Shown: positions 1-8,874, counted from the stretch's first letter. The stretch: 64,000 bases of DNA from Paraburkholderia podalyriae (GCF_014397785.1 NZ_VZQQ01000021.1:1-64000); one strand, 5' to 3'. Translations and numbers: made by a program. Notes: a model not told the origin generated them from the sequence alone.

Positions 1-117
1 CGCGCTGCCGCCATCGCGTTCAGGGATCGATACAATCGCAACTGGCGCCTTGAAAAGCTGGGCTTCAAATCACCCCTCGAAGCCCGTCAGGAACGGCTGA
101 TGAAGCTGGCCGCCTGA
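1..117 (+). pseudogene. IS3-family transposase (OrfB), C-terminal end only
   Basis: The first 38 codons are open and end in TGA at 115-117. The peptide has the RDRYNRNWRLEKLGFKSP pattern typical of the tail of an IS3-family integrase-core transposase. The rest lies off the left edge of the window, so the gene may be complete there. The element's right end should lie between 118 and about 157, because ParB coding sequence resumes at about 157. No inverted repeat can be verified from one end only. Confidence 0.75.
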
Positions 118-128
118 GTTGCAAGAGC

Positions 129-2039
129 GTGTCCAAACAACCGGAGCCGGTACACATGCAGATAAACCTCGTTGTGCACGAGATCAAAGGGCGCGGGAAA
201 ATGCCGAAACTTGGCGTTTGCGCGGGGCAGCGGCGGCTCGCCGCGCTCGATCTGCTGTTTTCCCAGGGCCGTATTACGAAGGATTACCAGGTGCCGGTGC
301 TGGTTGTGAGCGAAGGCGAAGCCGTTGCCGCATCGCTGATCGAGAACAGGGAAAGAGAGGACATGCACGTCGCAGATGAAGCGGTCGCTTTCCGTCTGCT
401 GGTCGATGAGGGTAAAAGCGTGACCCACGTGGCAGCGGTTTTCAAGGTGTCCGAGATGGTCGTGCGGCGTGCGCTCAAGATTGCCAACCTGTCGCCCGCC
501 ATGCTGGAGATGCTGCGAGATGACAGTCTCGATTACGAGCAGGCCAAAGCGTTGGCGCTGGCCGACGATCACGCGACGCAGGAACGCGTGTGGAACGAGG
601 CGCCCAACGCCTGGCAGCGCCGGCCGTCAGAGTTGCGCGCGGCGCTCACGAAGGCGGAAATCGACGCGCGCGAGAGCGCCCTGGCGAAGTTCGTCGGACT
701 GGACGCCTATGAGGCGGCGGGTGGCCACGTTCGACGAGATCTGTTCAGTGACGACCAGAATGCAGGCTATATCGAGGATTCTGAACTGCTGCATCGGCTC
801 GCGACGGATCGGCTCGTCGAGCTATCCCAAACCATTGCGAAAGAGGGCTGGCAATTCGTAGAAACGAGGACGCGCGGCGACTTGATGGAGATCATGCAGT
901 ATGGCCGGGTGCACTCGACCATGCGCAAGCCGACCACGGAGGAGCAAGCGGAGCTTGACGCGCTGGTGAGCGTGCGCGACACGGCGCAAGCCGAACTTGA
1001 CGCGTACTACGATGAGGATCGTGAAGTAGACGAAGACCGGTATGACCGGCTTGACGCGGCAGTGACAGCGGCCTCATACGCCGTGGACCAATACGCGGTG
1101 CGGTTCGAAGCGTTCGACGCGGACGACATGAAGCGCGCGGGCGTTCTCGTCTATCTTGATGAGGACGGGCAGGTATGCGTCGAGCGCGGACTTGTGCGCC
1201 ACGACGATGCGAGAAGGCAGTCCGACGGTGGCTCGCGGACCGATGGCGCATCGGCGAGCCGTAGTGCGGCGGCGAAGCCAAAGCCGCTGCACGGCGAAAA
1301 GCTGTGCAAGCGGCTCACGGCGCACCGGACGGCTGCGGTGCAGGCGGAACTGATGACGCGGCCCAGCGTGGCGATGGCTGCGCTGATGACTCGCATGGTT
1401 CCAGTCGTGTTCGGGGAAGTCTATTCGCGACAATTTGCGGAGCACGCGATCCGGATCGACGCGCACACGTCACGAGATGCGCTGGTGTCGAACGCCGACG
1501 ACATGGCAGAGAGCGTCGCCTGGAAGATGCTTGAGGGCGAACGTGCGAAATGGGCGGGGGTGCTGCCGAAGCGTCGCGATGGGTTACTGGCGTGGCTGCT
1601 GCAGCAGGAGGCGGACGTCATCTCCCGGCTGTTTGCATTCTGCGTAGCGGCGACGCTCGACGGTATCAGCGGGACGGACAGTGCCCACGCCATCAACGAG
1701 GTTACAAATGTGCTGGAAACGGACATGGCGTATTACTGGAAGCCTACGCGTGCCAGCTACTTCGATCACGTACCGAAGGCGCGCATCGAAGAGGTGATCA
1801 GCGATGCCCTGTCACCGGAAGCTGCAGCGGAGCTACGCGGCATGAAGAAGGGCGGCGCTGCAGCGACTGCGCAGCTTCGGCTGTCGGAGTCGGGTTGGCT
1901 GCCCGAAGTGCTGCGTAACCGCGAGGTGCCGGAACATCGAATCTACGGTTATGACGACGCTGAAGACGAAGATCCCGGTGACGAGGTCGACGCCGATAGT
2001 GGCACCGATGAGGCGGAGGAGGACGCGGTAGACGCGTGA
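129..2039 (+). CDS. ParB/RepB-family partition protein, 5' end replaced by an IS3 terminus
   Basis: ParB-type proteins bind centromere-like sites and help segregate low-copy plasmids. The protein starts almost at the core of the ParB domain. It has the box with GQRRLAAL at residues 33-40, then IENREREDMH near 73-82, then a helix-turn-helix at about 100-125 (HVAAVFKVSEMVVRRAL). It ends in a long C-terminal region with a strongly acidic tail. ParB proteins normally have 40 or more residues before this point, including the start of the domain. Here that part is missing, and the first nine codons come from IS3-derived DNA. GTG 129 or ATG 156 could start translation. Whether the shortened protein works is unknown. 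No parA is visible in the window. Confidence 0.8.
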   Translation: MSKQPEPVHMQINLVVHEIKGRGKMPKLGVCAGQRRLAALDLLFSQGRITKDYQVPVLVVSEGEAVAASLIENREREDMHVADEAVAFRLLVDEGKSVTHVAAVFKVSEMVVRRALKIANLSPAMLEMLRDDSLDYEQAKALALADDHATQERVWNEAPNAWQRRPSELRAALTKAEIDARESALAKFVGLDAYEAAGGHVRRDLFSDDQNAGYIEDSELLHRLATDRLVELSQTIAKEGWQFVETRTRGDLMEIMQYGRVHSTMRKPTTEEQAELDALVSVRDTAQAELDAYYDEDREVDEDRYDRLDAAVTAASYAVDQYAVRFEAFDADDMKRAGVLVYLDEDGQVCVERGLVRHDDARRQSDGGSRTDGASASRSAAAKPKPLHGEKLCKRLTAHRTAAVQAELMTRPSVAMAALMTRMVPVVFGEVYSRQFAEHAIRIDAHTSRDALVSNADDMAESVAWKMLEGERAKWAGVLPKRRDGLLAWLLQQEADVISRLFAFCVAATLDGISGTDSAHAINEVTNVLETDMAYYWKPTRASYFDHVPKARIEEVISDALSPEAAAELRGMKKGGAAATAQLRLSESGWLPEVLRNREVPEHRIYGYDDAEDEDPGDEVDADSGTDEAEEDAVDA

Positions 2040-2063
2040 ACGACGGAGAGATGAGCCAGTAGA

Positions 2064-2096
2064 AGCCGTTGGGGTCCTTCACCCCGGCGGCTTTTT
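2064..2096 (+). terminator. Rho-independent terminator after the parB-like gene
   Basis: An 11-bp imperfect stem (2064-2074 pairing with 2082-2092, two mismatches) with a 7-nt loop is followed by five T residues. It lies 25 bp after the parB-like stop codon. Confidence 0.75.
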
Positions 2097-2240
2097 GCTA
2101 TGGAAGGGGAGAAAAGATGAGCCGCGACCGCACGCCAGGTCGACCAGGCTCCTCTGCAACGCTGGTTGGCCCGCGTGCACAAATGTGGGTGTTGCGCGCG
2201 CCGCGCGCCCGACCGGGCGCAATCGACGGTGCGGCACGCC

Positions 2241-2765
2241 TCAGCGTCTGCGCGGGCTGCCGTATTTGCGTGCTATTTCATCGAGTCCAGTGCTGGAAAG
2301 CAGCGGCGGGTCGTATTGCTGCGCTTCGAGTTTGATCAACTGCATGCGCGAGAGGTGCGGGTTTTCGGCAGCGAGTTCGTCGAGCGTCCTGATGCCCGCG
2401 CGAGGTGGGGAAGCGGAAGGCGTGTACGCGTGCGACGCGGGTGCTATCTGCCTGACAGGGGCGGCGGGTGCAGGGATGAGTGCGGGCGATGCAGGATGGC
2501 TGATGGGCGTGCGTGTGCGGTTGGGTGCGCGTCGGCCCATGCGTTTGCGGATGCGATGCAGGGCGTTGTCGAAAACCGCGAGACTCATGGTGAGGCCGCG
2601 CTTTTGCAAACGGGCGTGGAGTTCGCGCCTGGACACTCCGCGCGCCATGGCCGCATCGATCTGTTCGATCAGATCGGCAAGCTGCGCGGTTTCAGAGCGG
2701 GTGGTGCTGGTGGCGGGCGCATCGCGCAGGTCTTCGGCGACGGTGGTGAGGTCAGTGAGCGGCAT
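2241..2765 (-). CDS. Putative TraK-like mobilization accessory / DNA-binding protein
   Basis: A 174-residue protein. Its N-terminal third has a helix-turn-helix-like stretch, GVSRRELHARLQKRGLTMS followed by LAVFDNALHRIRKRMGR. This 'start-and-select a column of helices' pattern recalls RP4 TraK and related proteins that bind oriT. The middle is a Pro/Ala-rich linker. The C-terminus (LDELAAENPHLSRMQLIKLE) is helical. The gene points away from the mobC and relaxase genes, with the candidate oriT between them, as traK does relative to traJ-traI in RP4. The assignment rests on position and this short pattern, so a generic DNA-binding protein is the alternative. Confidence 0.5.
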   Translation of the reverse strand: MPLTDLTTVAEDLRDAPATSTTRSETAQLADLIEQIDAAMARGVSRRELHARLQKRGLTMSLAVFDNALHRIRKRMGRRAPNRTRTPISHPASPALIPAPAAPVRQIAPASHAYTPSASPPRAGIRTLDELAAENPHLSRMQLIKLEAQQYDPPLLSSTGLDEIARKYGSPRRR

Positions 2766-2982
2766 GGCGAGGTCTGCGAAGAGTCAACGCCGTTTGATAG
2801 TGCTATAAAAGTGCTAAATAGTCAAAAATGCGTGGTGAATAAAGCTTCAATAAAGCTTTAGTTATGCAAATTAATGATTGAAACCTGCTATATGGGTGCT
2901 ACAGTGTTTGCTGTAGATTTGCGAATCGAGGCACGTCGGATATGTTTACGCATCGCTACGCGCTTCGTAAAATATCTCGTGC

Positions 2983-3058
2983 CAAAGGGGCGAGGCCCCT
3001 TTGAAACCCCGACGCGATCTACTGCCGCGTCATCCTGGTCGGCAGCTTCGCTGCCGAC
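2983..3058 (+). other. Candidate origin of transfer (oriT) with two perfect hairpins and a CATCCTG nic-like motif
   Basis: The gap between the divergent TraK-like and Mob genes (2766-3102) is AT-richer than its surroundings. It holds a perfect 9-bp inverted repeat at 2983-2991/2995-3003 and a second at 3038-3046/3050-3058. Directly before the second lies CATCCTG at 3031-3037, which matches the YATCCTG core of RP4/MOBP nic sites. Position, hairpins and motif together suggest oriT. The nick position is inferred by analogy only. Confidence 0.6.
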
Positions 3059-3102
3059 ATTCAGCACTGCATGGTATGCGTAATGAATACGGAGGTGCAG
3101 TC

Positions 3103-3345
3103 ATGATTCCGACCAGTGAGTGGGTGATCCAGCTTGTGATGAGGCCGCGAGCGTTTGAGCACGACAGGCGCTGGCGGTACCTGCTGTGGGCGGCTTATAC
3201 GCACCCCATGACGGGCGACCAGGCGATGTATGCACTGCGCGAATGCGAAGCGCATTGGTTCCGTGCCCATCCGATCGACGGTGATCCGACACGATTCGAT
3301 CTGCCAGGCCAGTCGGCCGACTGCACGCATCCAGCGGGGTTGTGA
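3103..3345 (+). CDS. Small hypothetical protein in the mobilization operon (80 aa)
   Basis: ATG 3103 follows a good ribosome-binding site (GGAGGTG at 3091-3097). The stop TGA lies 2 nt before the ATG of the mobC-like gene, so the two are likely translationally coupled. The protein is rich in aromatic and charged residues (EWVIQLVMRPRAFEHDRRW, then MYALRECEAHWFRAHP). It has no signal peptide, membrane segment or family that I recognise. Its place, first after the candidate oriT and before mobC, suggests a role in mobilization or its regulation. Confidence 0.6.
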   Translation: MIPTSEWVIQLVMRPRAFEHDRRWRYLLWAAYTHPMTGDQAMYALRECEAHWFRAHPIDGDPTRFDLPGQSADCTHPAGL

Positions 3346-3347
3346 CG

Positions 3348-3713
3348 ATGCCGCCAAGGAAGAGCAACGACGGAGCAGGACTTGGCAAACCAATTGCCTT
3401 CCGGCTATCGGATGCGGACCGCGCGGTCTATCTTGAAAAGGTGAACCGAAGCGGGCTGACGCAGTCTGAATTTTTCAGGCATGCCGTGCTGACGAACCGG
3501 ACGCAGGTGATCGCCCGGCCCGTTGCCAGCGCGGACCGCAAGCGGCTCCTGTACATCTTCAACAAGACCAGCAACAACCTGAACCAGATCGCCCTTCGCG
3601 CGAATTCGGGACACCTGAGCGGTGAGCTGTCGGAAGCGACCTACGAGCAAATGCTCACGGAACTGCAGATGATCTCGCGCTATCTGAAAAGCACGCTCGG
3701 GAAAGTGGACTGA
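3348..3713 (+). CDS. mobC: MobC-like relaxosome accessory protein
   Basis: A 121-residue protein with the layout of the bacterial mobilization MobC family. An N-terminal ribbon-helix-helix (KPIAFRLSDADRAVYLEKV, then GLTQSEFFRHAVL) for oriT binding is followed by the signature YIFNKTSNNLNQIALRAN near residues 76-93. Such proteins bind oriT and help the relaxase open the DNA at nic. ATG 3348 overlaps the coupling region of the upstream ORF, and a GTG at 3342 is in the same frame. The relaxase gene follows after a 52-codon ORF. The role corresponds to TraJ/MobC of MOBP systems. Confidence 0.85.
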   Translation: MPPRKSNDGAGLGKPIAFRLSDADRAVYLEKVNRSGLTQSEFFRHAVLTNRTQVIARPVASADRKRLLYIFNKTSNNLNQIALRANSGHLSGELSEATYEQMLTELQMISRYLKSTLGKVD

Positions 3714-3728
3714 CCGGATACAACGCAC

Positions 3729-3887
3729 ATGGGAATCGATCATCCCTATCAGGCAACTGTCGTCATGCAGGGCACGAAACGGGATGTCGAGCAGGAAGAC
3801 GACGGCATGTTCGTCACCCATCACGCATTCGATGTCGCTCCGTCGCGCTGTTCGGCCCGCACGCGGATCGGAAACCAGGGACGATGA
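3729..3887 (+). CDS. Possible small ORF between mobC and the relaxase gene (52 aa)
   Basis: An open frame from ATG 3729 to TGA 3885-3887 ends 3 nt before the relaxase ATG, which fits translational coupling. The predicted peptide (MGIDHPYQATVVMQGTKRDV at its start) has no motif I can name. No strong ribosome-binding site precedes it. It could be a small mobilization protein or simply leader sequence. Confidence 0.4.
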   Translation: MGIDHPYQATVVMQGTKRDVEQEDDGMFVTHHAFDVAPSRCSARTRIGNQGR

Positions 3888-3890
3888 ACG

Positions 3891-6800
3891 ATGTTAATCC
3901 GGATACGCGGCTATCACGACGGCATCAAGGCCTATCTGGAACAGGGCCAGAAGCAGGACCGTGAGTTTGAGCGCGACGAGATGGATGAACGGGTGATTCT
4001 CGCGGGGGATCTGGCGTTGACCAACGACATCATCCAGTCGATGGACACGCAGGCGGAGCGCTACATCAACGTCACGCTGTCGTTCAAGGAGGACGAGGTC
4101 TCACGCGAAGTGCTCGAGGAGATTGTGCGTGAGTTTGAAGCGTTCGCGTTTGCTGCCTACCGGCCGGACGAATACAACTTCTATGCTGAGGCGCATGTCC
4201 CGCGGCTCAAAAGCTACGCGGACCGACGCAGTGGCGAGCTTGTCGAACGCAAGGTCCATCTTCACGTGGTGATCCCTGAAGTGAACCTGCGAACGGGACG
4301 GCGGCTGGAGCCGTTTGGCAAGGTCGACCGGCATCACCGGTTCCTCGAAGCGTTCCAGGAGCACATCAACGCGAAATACGGGCTGGCGAGTCCGAAAGAG
4401 AACCGGCGCGTGCAGTTCACCGATGCGTCGGAAATGATCAGCCGGTACAAGGGCGACGTATTCGAGCCGATGAATCGCGAGCTGAAGTCCGTGATCCTCG
4501 AGGCACTGATTTCGCGTGACGTCACCCGTTACGAGGATTTCCGGGTGATGCTCACCGAATTTGGCGAGACCCGCACACGTAACGCTGGTCGCGACAGCGA
4601 ATATGAAAACGTCAAGCCAGCGGGTGCGGCGAAGGGCGTGAACCTGAAGGAATTCGTGTTCTCGCGCGATTTCATCGAACTCGATGCCGACGGCAAGCGT
4701 GAAGCGCTTGATCGGAACGTCCATGCAGAGTACATCGAGACGGAGATTCCGCGCGCGACACCCCAGCATTATCTCGATGCGCTTTTCGAGTGGAGCGATA
4801 TGCGCGCGCGAGAGATCAAGTATCTCAATAGCGGTAGCAGCTTCTACAAGACGTATCAGGCCGCGTCGCCGACTGAGCAGCGACGCATCCTCGACCATCG
4901 CGAACAGCGGTTCCATGACGCAGCAGGAGGATTTGATGAGCGAACAGGACGAAGCAGTAGTGGACCAGGAGACTGGCGAGATTGGGAACAGCGGTGGCAC
5001 GAGCCGCCGCTCGCGGAACACGACCGCCGGGGCCGGTGGCGAAAGTGGAGAAGGGGAGCGGATCACGACCTTGACACTCACTTCGATCGATCCAGTGCGT
5101 CGTCCCGATCCCCACACCGTGTGCGAGGTGTGCCCGGCCGCGGTGTGGATGGCGACGCCGCGCGACGTCAAATGCTTCTGCCGGCTGATGCATTACTGGA
5201 GCTGGGAAACCACCAAGCCGACCGAATTGACCAACTGCGATGGACTGGCGATCGCGAGCGAGCGGGTGGAGAACAGCTAGAAGATCCAGGCAGTAACCCT
5301 CTGCTCGATGCAATCGCGGCTCGCATGTATGGTTCATGGGACGCTGCGGACAGTGCGGGTCGGGCACGGCTTGCAGCGACAGCCGCGGACAAGTTCACGC
5401 GCGCCGGTGGACCGTTTGGCGGCCCCGCACCGGGGAGCGAACCATTTGGTCTGAATCCCGCGTTGGGCGGCGGTCGACTGCCAGCGGATTTCGGTCCGCG
5501 AGATGAGATCCGCAGCCTGGCGGACGTCCAGTCGTTCGATGCGATTGGGTCGCTTCCTTTCGCATCGTCCGGTACTGGCGCCGAGGCTCTGGCAGACCCG
5601 TTCAACTCGCGCGCGCGGGCGGCGACCGGCCGGGAAGCGGATACGGTTCGGGACCAGTTCGCGCGTGATCTTGCGGAGTCACGCAGTGTCCGTCGCTCGC
5701 GCGAGCGGACGGAGTTCGCAGAGATCCGAGCGACGCTCGATGCCAGCCGGTTGCTCGCCGCACTCGCGTACTCACACGGAGTGATTGTCAGCAAGTACAG
5801 CATTGGCAAGGGTGCCGATGGCAGTGACCGGATCAGGGCGGGCTCGCGCAATCTGAACGTGTCTGATTTCCTGACCAAAGAAATGAATCTGCCGTGGACG
5901 GAAGCCGCGCAGCTGCTTCGCGAGACGTACCGGGCGCAGGTCGGACTTAGCGCTGGCCATGCGCCGCGCCACACACCCGAACGGGACCTGTGGGCCGAGT
6001 TCCAGCAATGGCGCGCAGCTAATCGCGACGGCCTGCGCCGCGCGTGGGATGAACAGACGCGGCTCGAGAAGGACCGGCGCGGCACGATCAAGGCCGCTTT
6101 CTACCGCGCACGTAGCACCGTTGCGGATCGCAAGGATCTCTCCGCCAAGGAGCGGCGTGAGCAACTGTCGGCCGCGCGCGTGGCGCGACTCGAGGGCGAG
6201 GCTGCGCTGCGTGACCGGATCGTGAGGGAGCGTGACGCCCTCAAGGGCGCAGGACGCCGGCCAATCACGGACCAGTATCGCGACTTCCTGCAGGAGCGTG
6301 CGCAGAGTGGTGACGAGCGGGCATTGCGCGAGTTGCGACGCATGCAGGAGCTCCGTCTGAGTGCGAAGCGCGCCGACGACGAGCGCGCTGTGAACATCAA
6401 TCGGCCATCTGATGGCGCGAAGCAACCGGTCGGGCCTGGTCACAATGAGATCATCTATCGCGGGCCATCGATCACGTACGAGGTACAAGCCAGCGGCGAG
6501 GTCGACTACCGCAAGGACGGTGTGGCATTCCTCGTCGATGAAGGCCGCACGCTGCGGTTGTGGGACAGCGAGCCCGAAGCGATCGAGCTGGCGCTGCGTT
6601 TCGCGCAACAGAAGTTCGGTTCGACATTGTCGCTCTCCGGCCCCGAAGCATTCCAGGCCGCCGCGGCGCGCGTGGCAGCTGACACCCGCATGCGTATCGT
6701 ATTCGAGCAGCCTGAGCTGGAGAGCATCCGCCAGGTCCGGCTTGCCGAACTCGATGCCGAAGTGCGGAAACGTCACGTCGTGCAGTGTAAGCGTGACGCA

Positions 6801-6938
6801 TTGGAGCGCGACGAGCTGCGCAACGCAGTACGGAATACGCAACTACCGGTCCGTAGCGATCCGCCCACCCAAGGCCAGGACGCCGAACCGCCTGCTGATC
6901 CCGAAATACCCGACAGCGGGCCGCCTACTGAACGATGA
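3891..6938 (+). CDS. Relaxase / mobilization nuclease with C-terminal LPD7-like domain
   Basis: A 1015-residue relaxase that would nick oriT and pilot the transferred strand. The N-terminal domain (about 1-200) holds histidines expected for metal binding: H102 in AEAHVP, and H123 and H125 in KVHLHVVIPEVN. Candidate catalytic tyrosines lie in the first 16 residues (Y8, Y15). The middle is long, charged and probably flexible. At about 860-965 there is a module starting ITYEVQASGEVDYRKDG and continuing through FLVDEGRTLRLWD, characteristic of 'large polyvalent protein-associated domain 7', which occurs in many plasmid relaxases. The gene is last in the mobC operon. No coupling protein or type IV secretion genes are visible, so the element appears mobilizable rather than self-transmissible within this window. 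Confidence 0.85.
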   Translation: MLIRIRGYHDGIKAYLEQGQKQDREFERDEMDERVILAGDLALTNDIIQSMDTQAERYINVTLSFKEDEVSREVLEEIVREFEAFAFAAYRPDEYNFYAEAHVPRLKSYADRRSGELVERKVHLHVVIPEVNLRTGRRLEPFGKVDRHHRFLEAFQEHINAKYGLASPKENRRVQFTDASEMISRYKGDVFEPMNRELKSVILEALISRDVTRYEDFRVMLTEFGETRTRNAGRDSEYENVKPAGAAKGVNLKEFVFSRDFIELDADGKREALDRNVHAEYIETEIPRATPQHYLDALFEWSDMRAREIKYLNSGSSFYKTYQAASPTEQRRILDHREQRFHDAAGGFDERTGRSSSGPGDWRDWEQRWHEPPLAEHDRRGRWRKWRRGADHDLDTHFDRSSASSRSPHRVRGVPGRGVDGDAARRQMLLPADALLELGNHQADRIDQLRWTGDRERAGGEQLEDPGSNPLLDAIAARMYGSWDAADSAGRARLAATAADKFTRAGGPFGGPAPGSEPFGLNPALGGGRLPADFGPRDEIRSLADVQSFDAIGSLPFASSGTGAEALADPFNSRARAATGREADTVRDQFARDLAESRSVRRSRERTEFAEIRATLDASRLLAALAYSHGVIVSKYSIGKGADGSDRIRAGSRNLNVSDFLTKEMNLPWTEAAQLLRETYRAQVGLSAGHAPRHTPERDLWAEFQQWRAANRDGLRRAWDEQTRLEKDRRGTIKAAFYRARSTVADRKDLSAKERREQLSAARVARLEGEAALRDRIVRERDALKGAGRRPITDQYRDFLQERAQSGDERALRELRRMQELRLSAKRADDERAVNINRPSDGAKQPVGPGHNEIIYRGPSITYEVQASGEVDYRKDGVAFLVDEGRTLRLWDSEPEAIELALRFAQQKFGSTLSLSGPEAFQAAAARVAADTRMRIVFEQPELESIRQVRLAELDAEVRKRHVVQCKRDALERDELRNAVRNTQLPVRSDPPTQGQDAEPPADPEIPDSGPPTER

Positions 6939-7042
6939 ACCACCACCCTGTTGCCCGGGTATCTGGCGGTCGTGGCGGAGGGCCTGAAATGACGAAATTG
7001 ACGACGGGCAAACGCAGTTCAGATAAAACAACGACGAAGGCA

Positions 7043-7261
7043 TCAATCCGAACTGTCCACCCACGCCCGTGCCCATTGAATACCTGCCCGTTCCGCTTCT
7101 TCCTCAGTGTCAAATTCGCCGAGTACACCGGAAGCCTCAATGACCCTGTTGACTTTCGTGATTGTGCCGCTTGCGGCGTAGCGTTCGGAGTGCAGGATTT
7201 CCTTCTGCTGCAGAATGGCATGGCCCCACAGCATGTAGCCCTTATATTGCTCGCTTTGCAT
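7043..7261 (-). CDS. Small conserved hypothetical protein (72 aa)
   Basis: The protein begins MQSEQYKGYMLWGHAILQQ and ends in EEEAERAGIQWARAWVDSSD. This is a compact soluble fold pattern seen in small Burkholderiales proteins of unknown function. Its ATG overlaps the TGA of the upstream minus-strand gene (TGATG at 7259-7263), so the pair is an operon. No catalytic motif is visible. Confidence 0.65.
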   Translation of the reverse strand: MQSEQYKGYMLWGHAILQQKEILHSERYAASGTITKVNRVIEASGVLGEFDTEEEAERAGIQWARAWVDSSD

Positions 7262-7617
7262 CAGCGTTCGACCTCGACCTCTGCGTGACGCCCACCTACG
7301 CGAAGTACATTGCCCTCGGGCGTGATCTGGCGGGGAATGTCGTCATAGCGTGGTTCTCCCGTACGGTGCCCGACCGCGGCGACTGATGCCTTTGGGCCGG
7401 GCGCAGCCGCAACGATGCGGTGCTGCAACTGGCTACGCCCGGTGCGCATACTCGCGCGTCGACGCTTCGGTGCGTTGCGCACCGGTTGTACCCGCTGCGT
7501 GTCGCCTCGTGCCTCAGGCGGATTCCACACTTCCACGTAGCGGGCGCCGGCAAACGTGGGAAAAGCGGGAAAAGCGATCGCCAGAAGCAACAGGCCGTAC
7601 CGGACTACTGTGGTCAT
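7261..7617 (-). CDS. Putative secreted hypothetical protein (118 aa)
   Basis: The first 24 residues form a clear signal peptide: MTTVVRYG, a hydrophobic LLLLAIAF core, then a cleavage site near TFAGA. The mature part is basic and contains ARYVEVWNPPEAR followed by an Arg/Pro-rich stretch. No enzymatic motif is visible, so the protein is likely periplasmic or exported, with unknown role. It is co-transcribed with the 72-residue ORF downstream and is divergent from the gene at 7922. Confidence 0.6.
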   Translation of the reverse strand: MTTVVRYGLLLLAIAFPAFPTFAGARYVEVWNPPEARGDTQRVQPVRNAPKRRRASMRTGRSQLQHRIVAAAPGPKASVAAVGHRTGEPRYDDIPRQITPEGNVLRVGGRHAEVEVER

Positions 7618-7921
7618 CCTTTCTCCGATTCAAAGACGCTGCCATGGGCCACGTCGTGTGTGCCCGCCGACGCAGGCCCACGGGAAGCCCGTTCGAGGTG
7701 TCCGCGGATTTTCTCACGGCTGGATTACACGGGCGTGCGCTGCGCCGTCGCTTCTGTCCCGTCGCCACGCCAGCGTCGTCCGCCGGATCAGGTCTGCTCC
7801 AGTAACACGGACTGTCGCACAAAGACGATGGACGGGGAGGGGCTCGCGACGCCAGAATCGCCATTCGCGGCGAAGACCTCGTTAAAATAGTCGCACTGTC
7901 ACACATACATTTTCAGACAAC
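7618..7921. promoter_or_regulatory. Divergent intergenic region (304 bp)
   Basis: No convincing gene lies here. It must carry the start signals of the two divergent genes. A TAAAAT at 7883-7888 is a plausible -10 element for the gene at 7922. I see no good -35 element or operator. Confidence 0.35.
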
Positions 7922-8395
7922 ATGAGTTCCAGGCGAGGCGGGGCAGGTGTTTCTCGGCCACGAAAGCCCCTCACAAAAGCGATGTTATTGCCGATGGACC
8001 AGGCGTCGGTGCAGAAGCAATCGTTGGCGTCCCATCTTGCCCTCGTTGCCTGCCGCGACGGTCATGGCAACGGGCATCTGTTTAACGAGCTGATGCGAAC
8101 CGTGTACCTCGCATGGTTTCTCCAGCAGGACGGTTATGGAAGCGAACCGGCAGGACGCTTCAAGGCGGCGGAATACGCCGTGGAAGCAGCGCTCGAACTG
8201 GCCCATGCTGCAGACAGATGGGTGCTAGGGGAAGATGCTGTTCCCGTTTTCGAGAGCCTGCTGGCGTTGCACGATGCGCAGCTCGCCACCGTACCCCTGC
8301 ACAAGATAACCAGCGCAGAACGCCGCCTTAGGCAATTCCTCGCCGGCACTGCAAGTTCGCCTGTTCCGGACGTCGATCCGGACGGAATGGCATAG
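7922..8395 (+). CDS. Conserved Burkholderiales hypothetical protein (157 aa)
   Basis: An alpha-helical soluble protein with a basic start (RRGGAGVSRPRKPLTKAMLL), then LASHLALVACRDGHGNGHLF, LMRTVYLAWFLQ and a C-terminal FESLLALHDAQLATVPLHKI. Relatives in Burkholderia are often named 'Fis family transcriptional regulator'. I cannot see a Fis-type helix-turn-helix, and I treat that name as unsupported. It is a single gene upstream of the sigma-factor region and probably belongs to the plasmid or genomic-island backbone. Confidence 0.6.
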   Translation: MSSRRGGAGVSRPRKPLTKAMLLPMDQASVQKQSLASHLALVACRDGHGNGHLFNELMRTVYLAWFLQQDGYGSEPAGRFKAAEYAVEAALELAHAADRWVLGEDAVPVFESLLALHDAQLATVPLHKITSAERRLRQFLAGTASSPVPDVDPDGMA

Positions 8396-8499
8396 CAGAC
8401 TCTGCCAGCGGTCGCAAACAGATGGTAGAGATCAAGTCAGGATAACTGATCATCCAGGGTCGTCTTCACCCCGGAGTGCGGTGCGCATGCTTTCCCTAC

Positions 8500-8720
8500 C
8501 TGTCGCGATCGATGAGGCGCCCGATGCGCTGCCGCCGCGTGAGCGGAGGTGCGACGGATGCGGTCCGGGATCAATACCGCCTCCGACTATCCGCTCGTGG
8601 GAGCCTGCGCACACAGTTCGACCTGACACGCGAACGGATCCGGCAGATCGGAGGGAGGGCGATGGGAAACTGATGCACCCGGGTCGAGCCGACAGGCAGG
8701 CCAAGGCATTTTCCCGACCA
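8500..8720 (+). pseudogene. Decayed 3' fragment of an rpoD-type sigma factor gene (region 4)
   Basis: This stretch aligns by eye with 10910-11120 of the intact sigma gene downstream. Shared blocks include CGATCGATGAGGCGC, GATGCGCTG-CGCCGCGTGAG, TTCGACCTGACACGCGAACG and CGGATCCGGCAGATCG. It has substitutions and small indels that break the frame. A short frame still encodes FDLTRERIRQI, the recognition helix of region 4.2. It lies in the same orientation about 380 bp upstream of the intact gene. It is best explained as the remains of a tandem duplication or of a replaced earlier copy. Confidence 0.8.
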
Positions 8721-8874
8721 TTAAGCCACGGTCTACCGTTGATCAGGATGCGCAGGCGAGGCATCACGATATCAACGCCGACGTTGCGCCGAACCGTATG
8801 AGCGCAGTACGGCGAGGAAAGCTTCAACCCTTTCTAGGGTGCGCCTGGCCTGTTCAATCGGGCGACTCGGCCTG

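Noticed and set aside
892..1466. Several antisense open frames inside the parB-like gene
   Set aside because: They are Arg/Pro/Ser-rich chance frames of GC-rich DNA and lack ribosome-binding sites.
4101..5171. A 356-codon open frame antisense to the relaxase
   Set aside because: It lies wholly within a well-supported coding region, and its composition is that of a complementary-strand shadow.
8476..8673. A short open frame over the sigma relic as a possible small DNA-binding protein
   Set aside because: Only the FDLTRERIRQI piece is sigma-like and the rest is out of frame; better explained as a relic.
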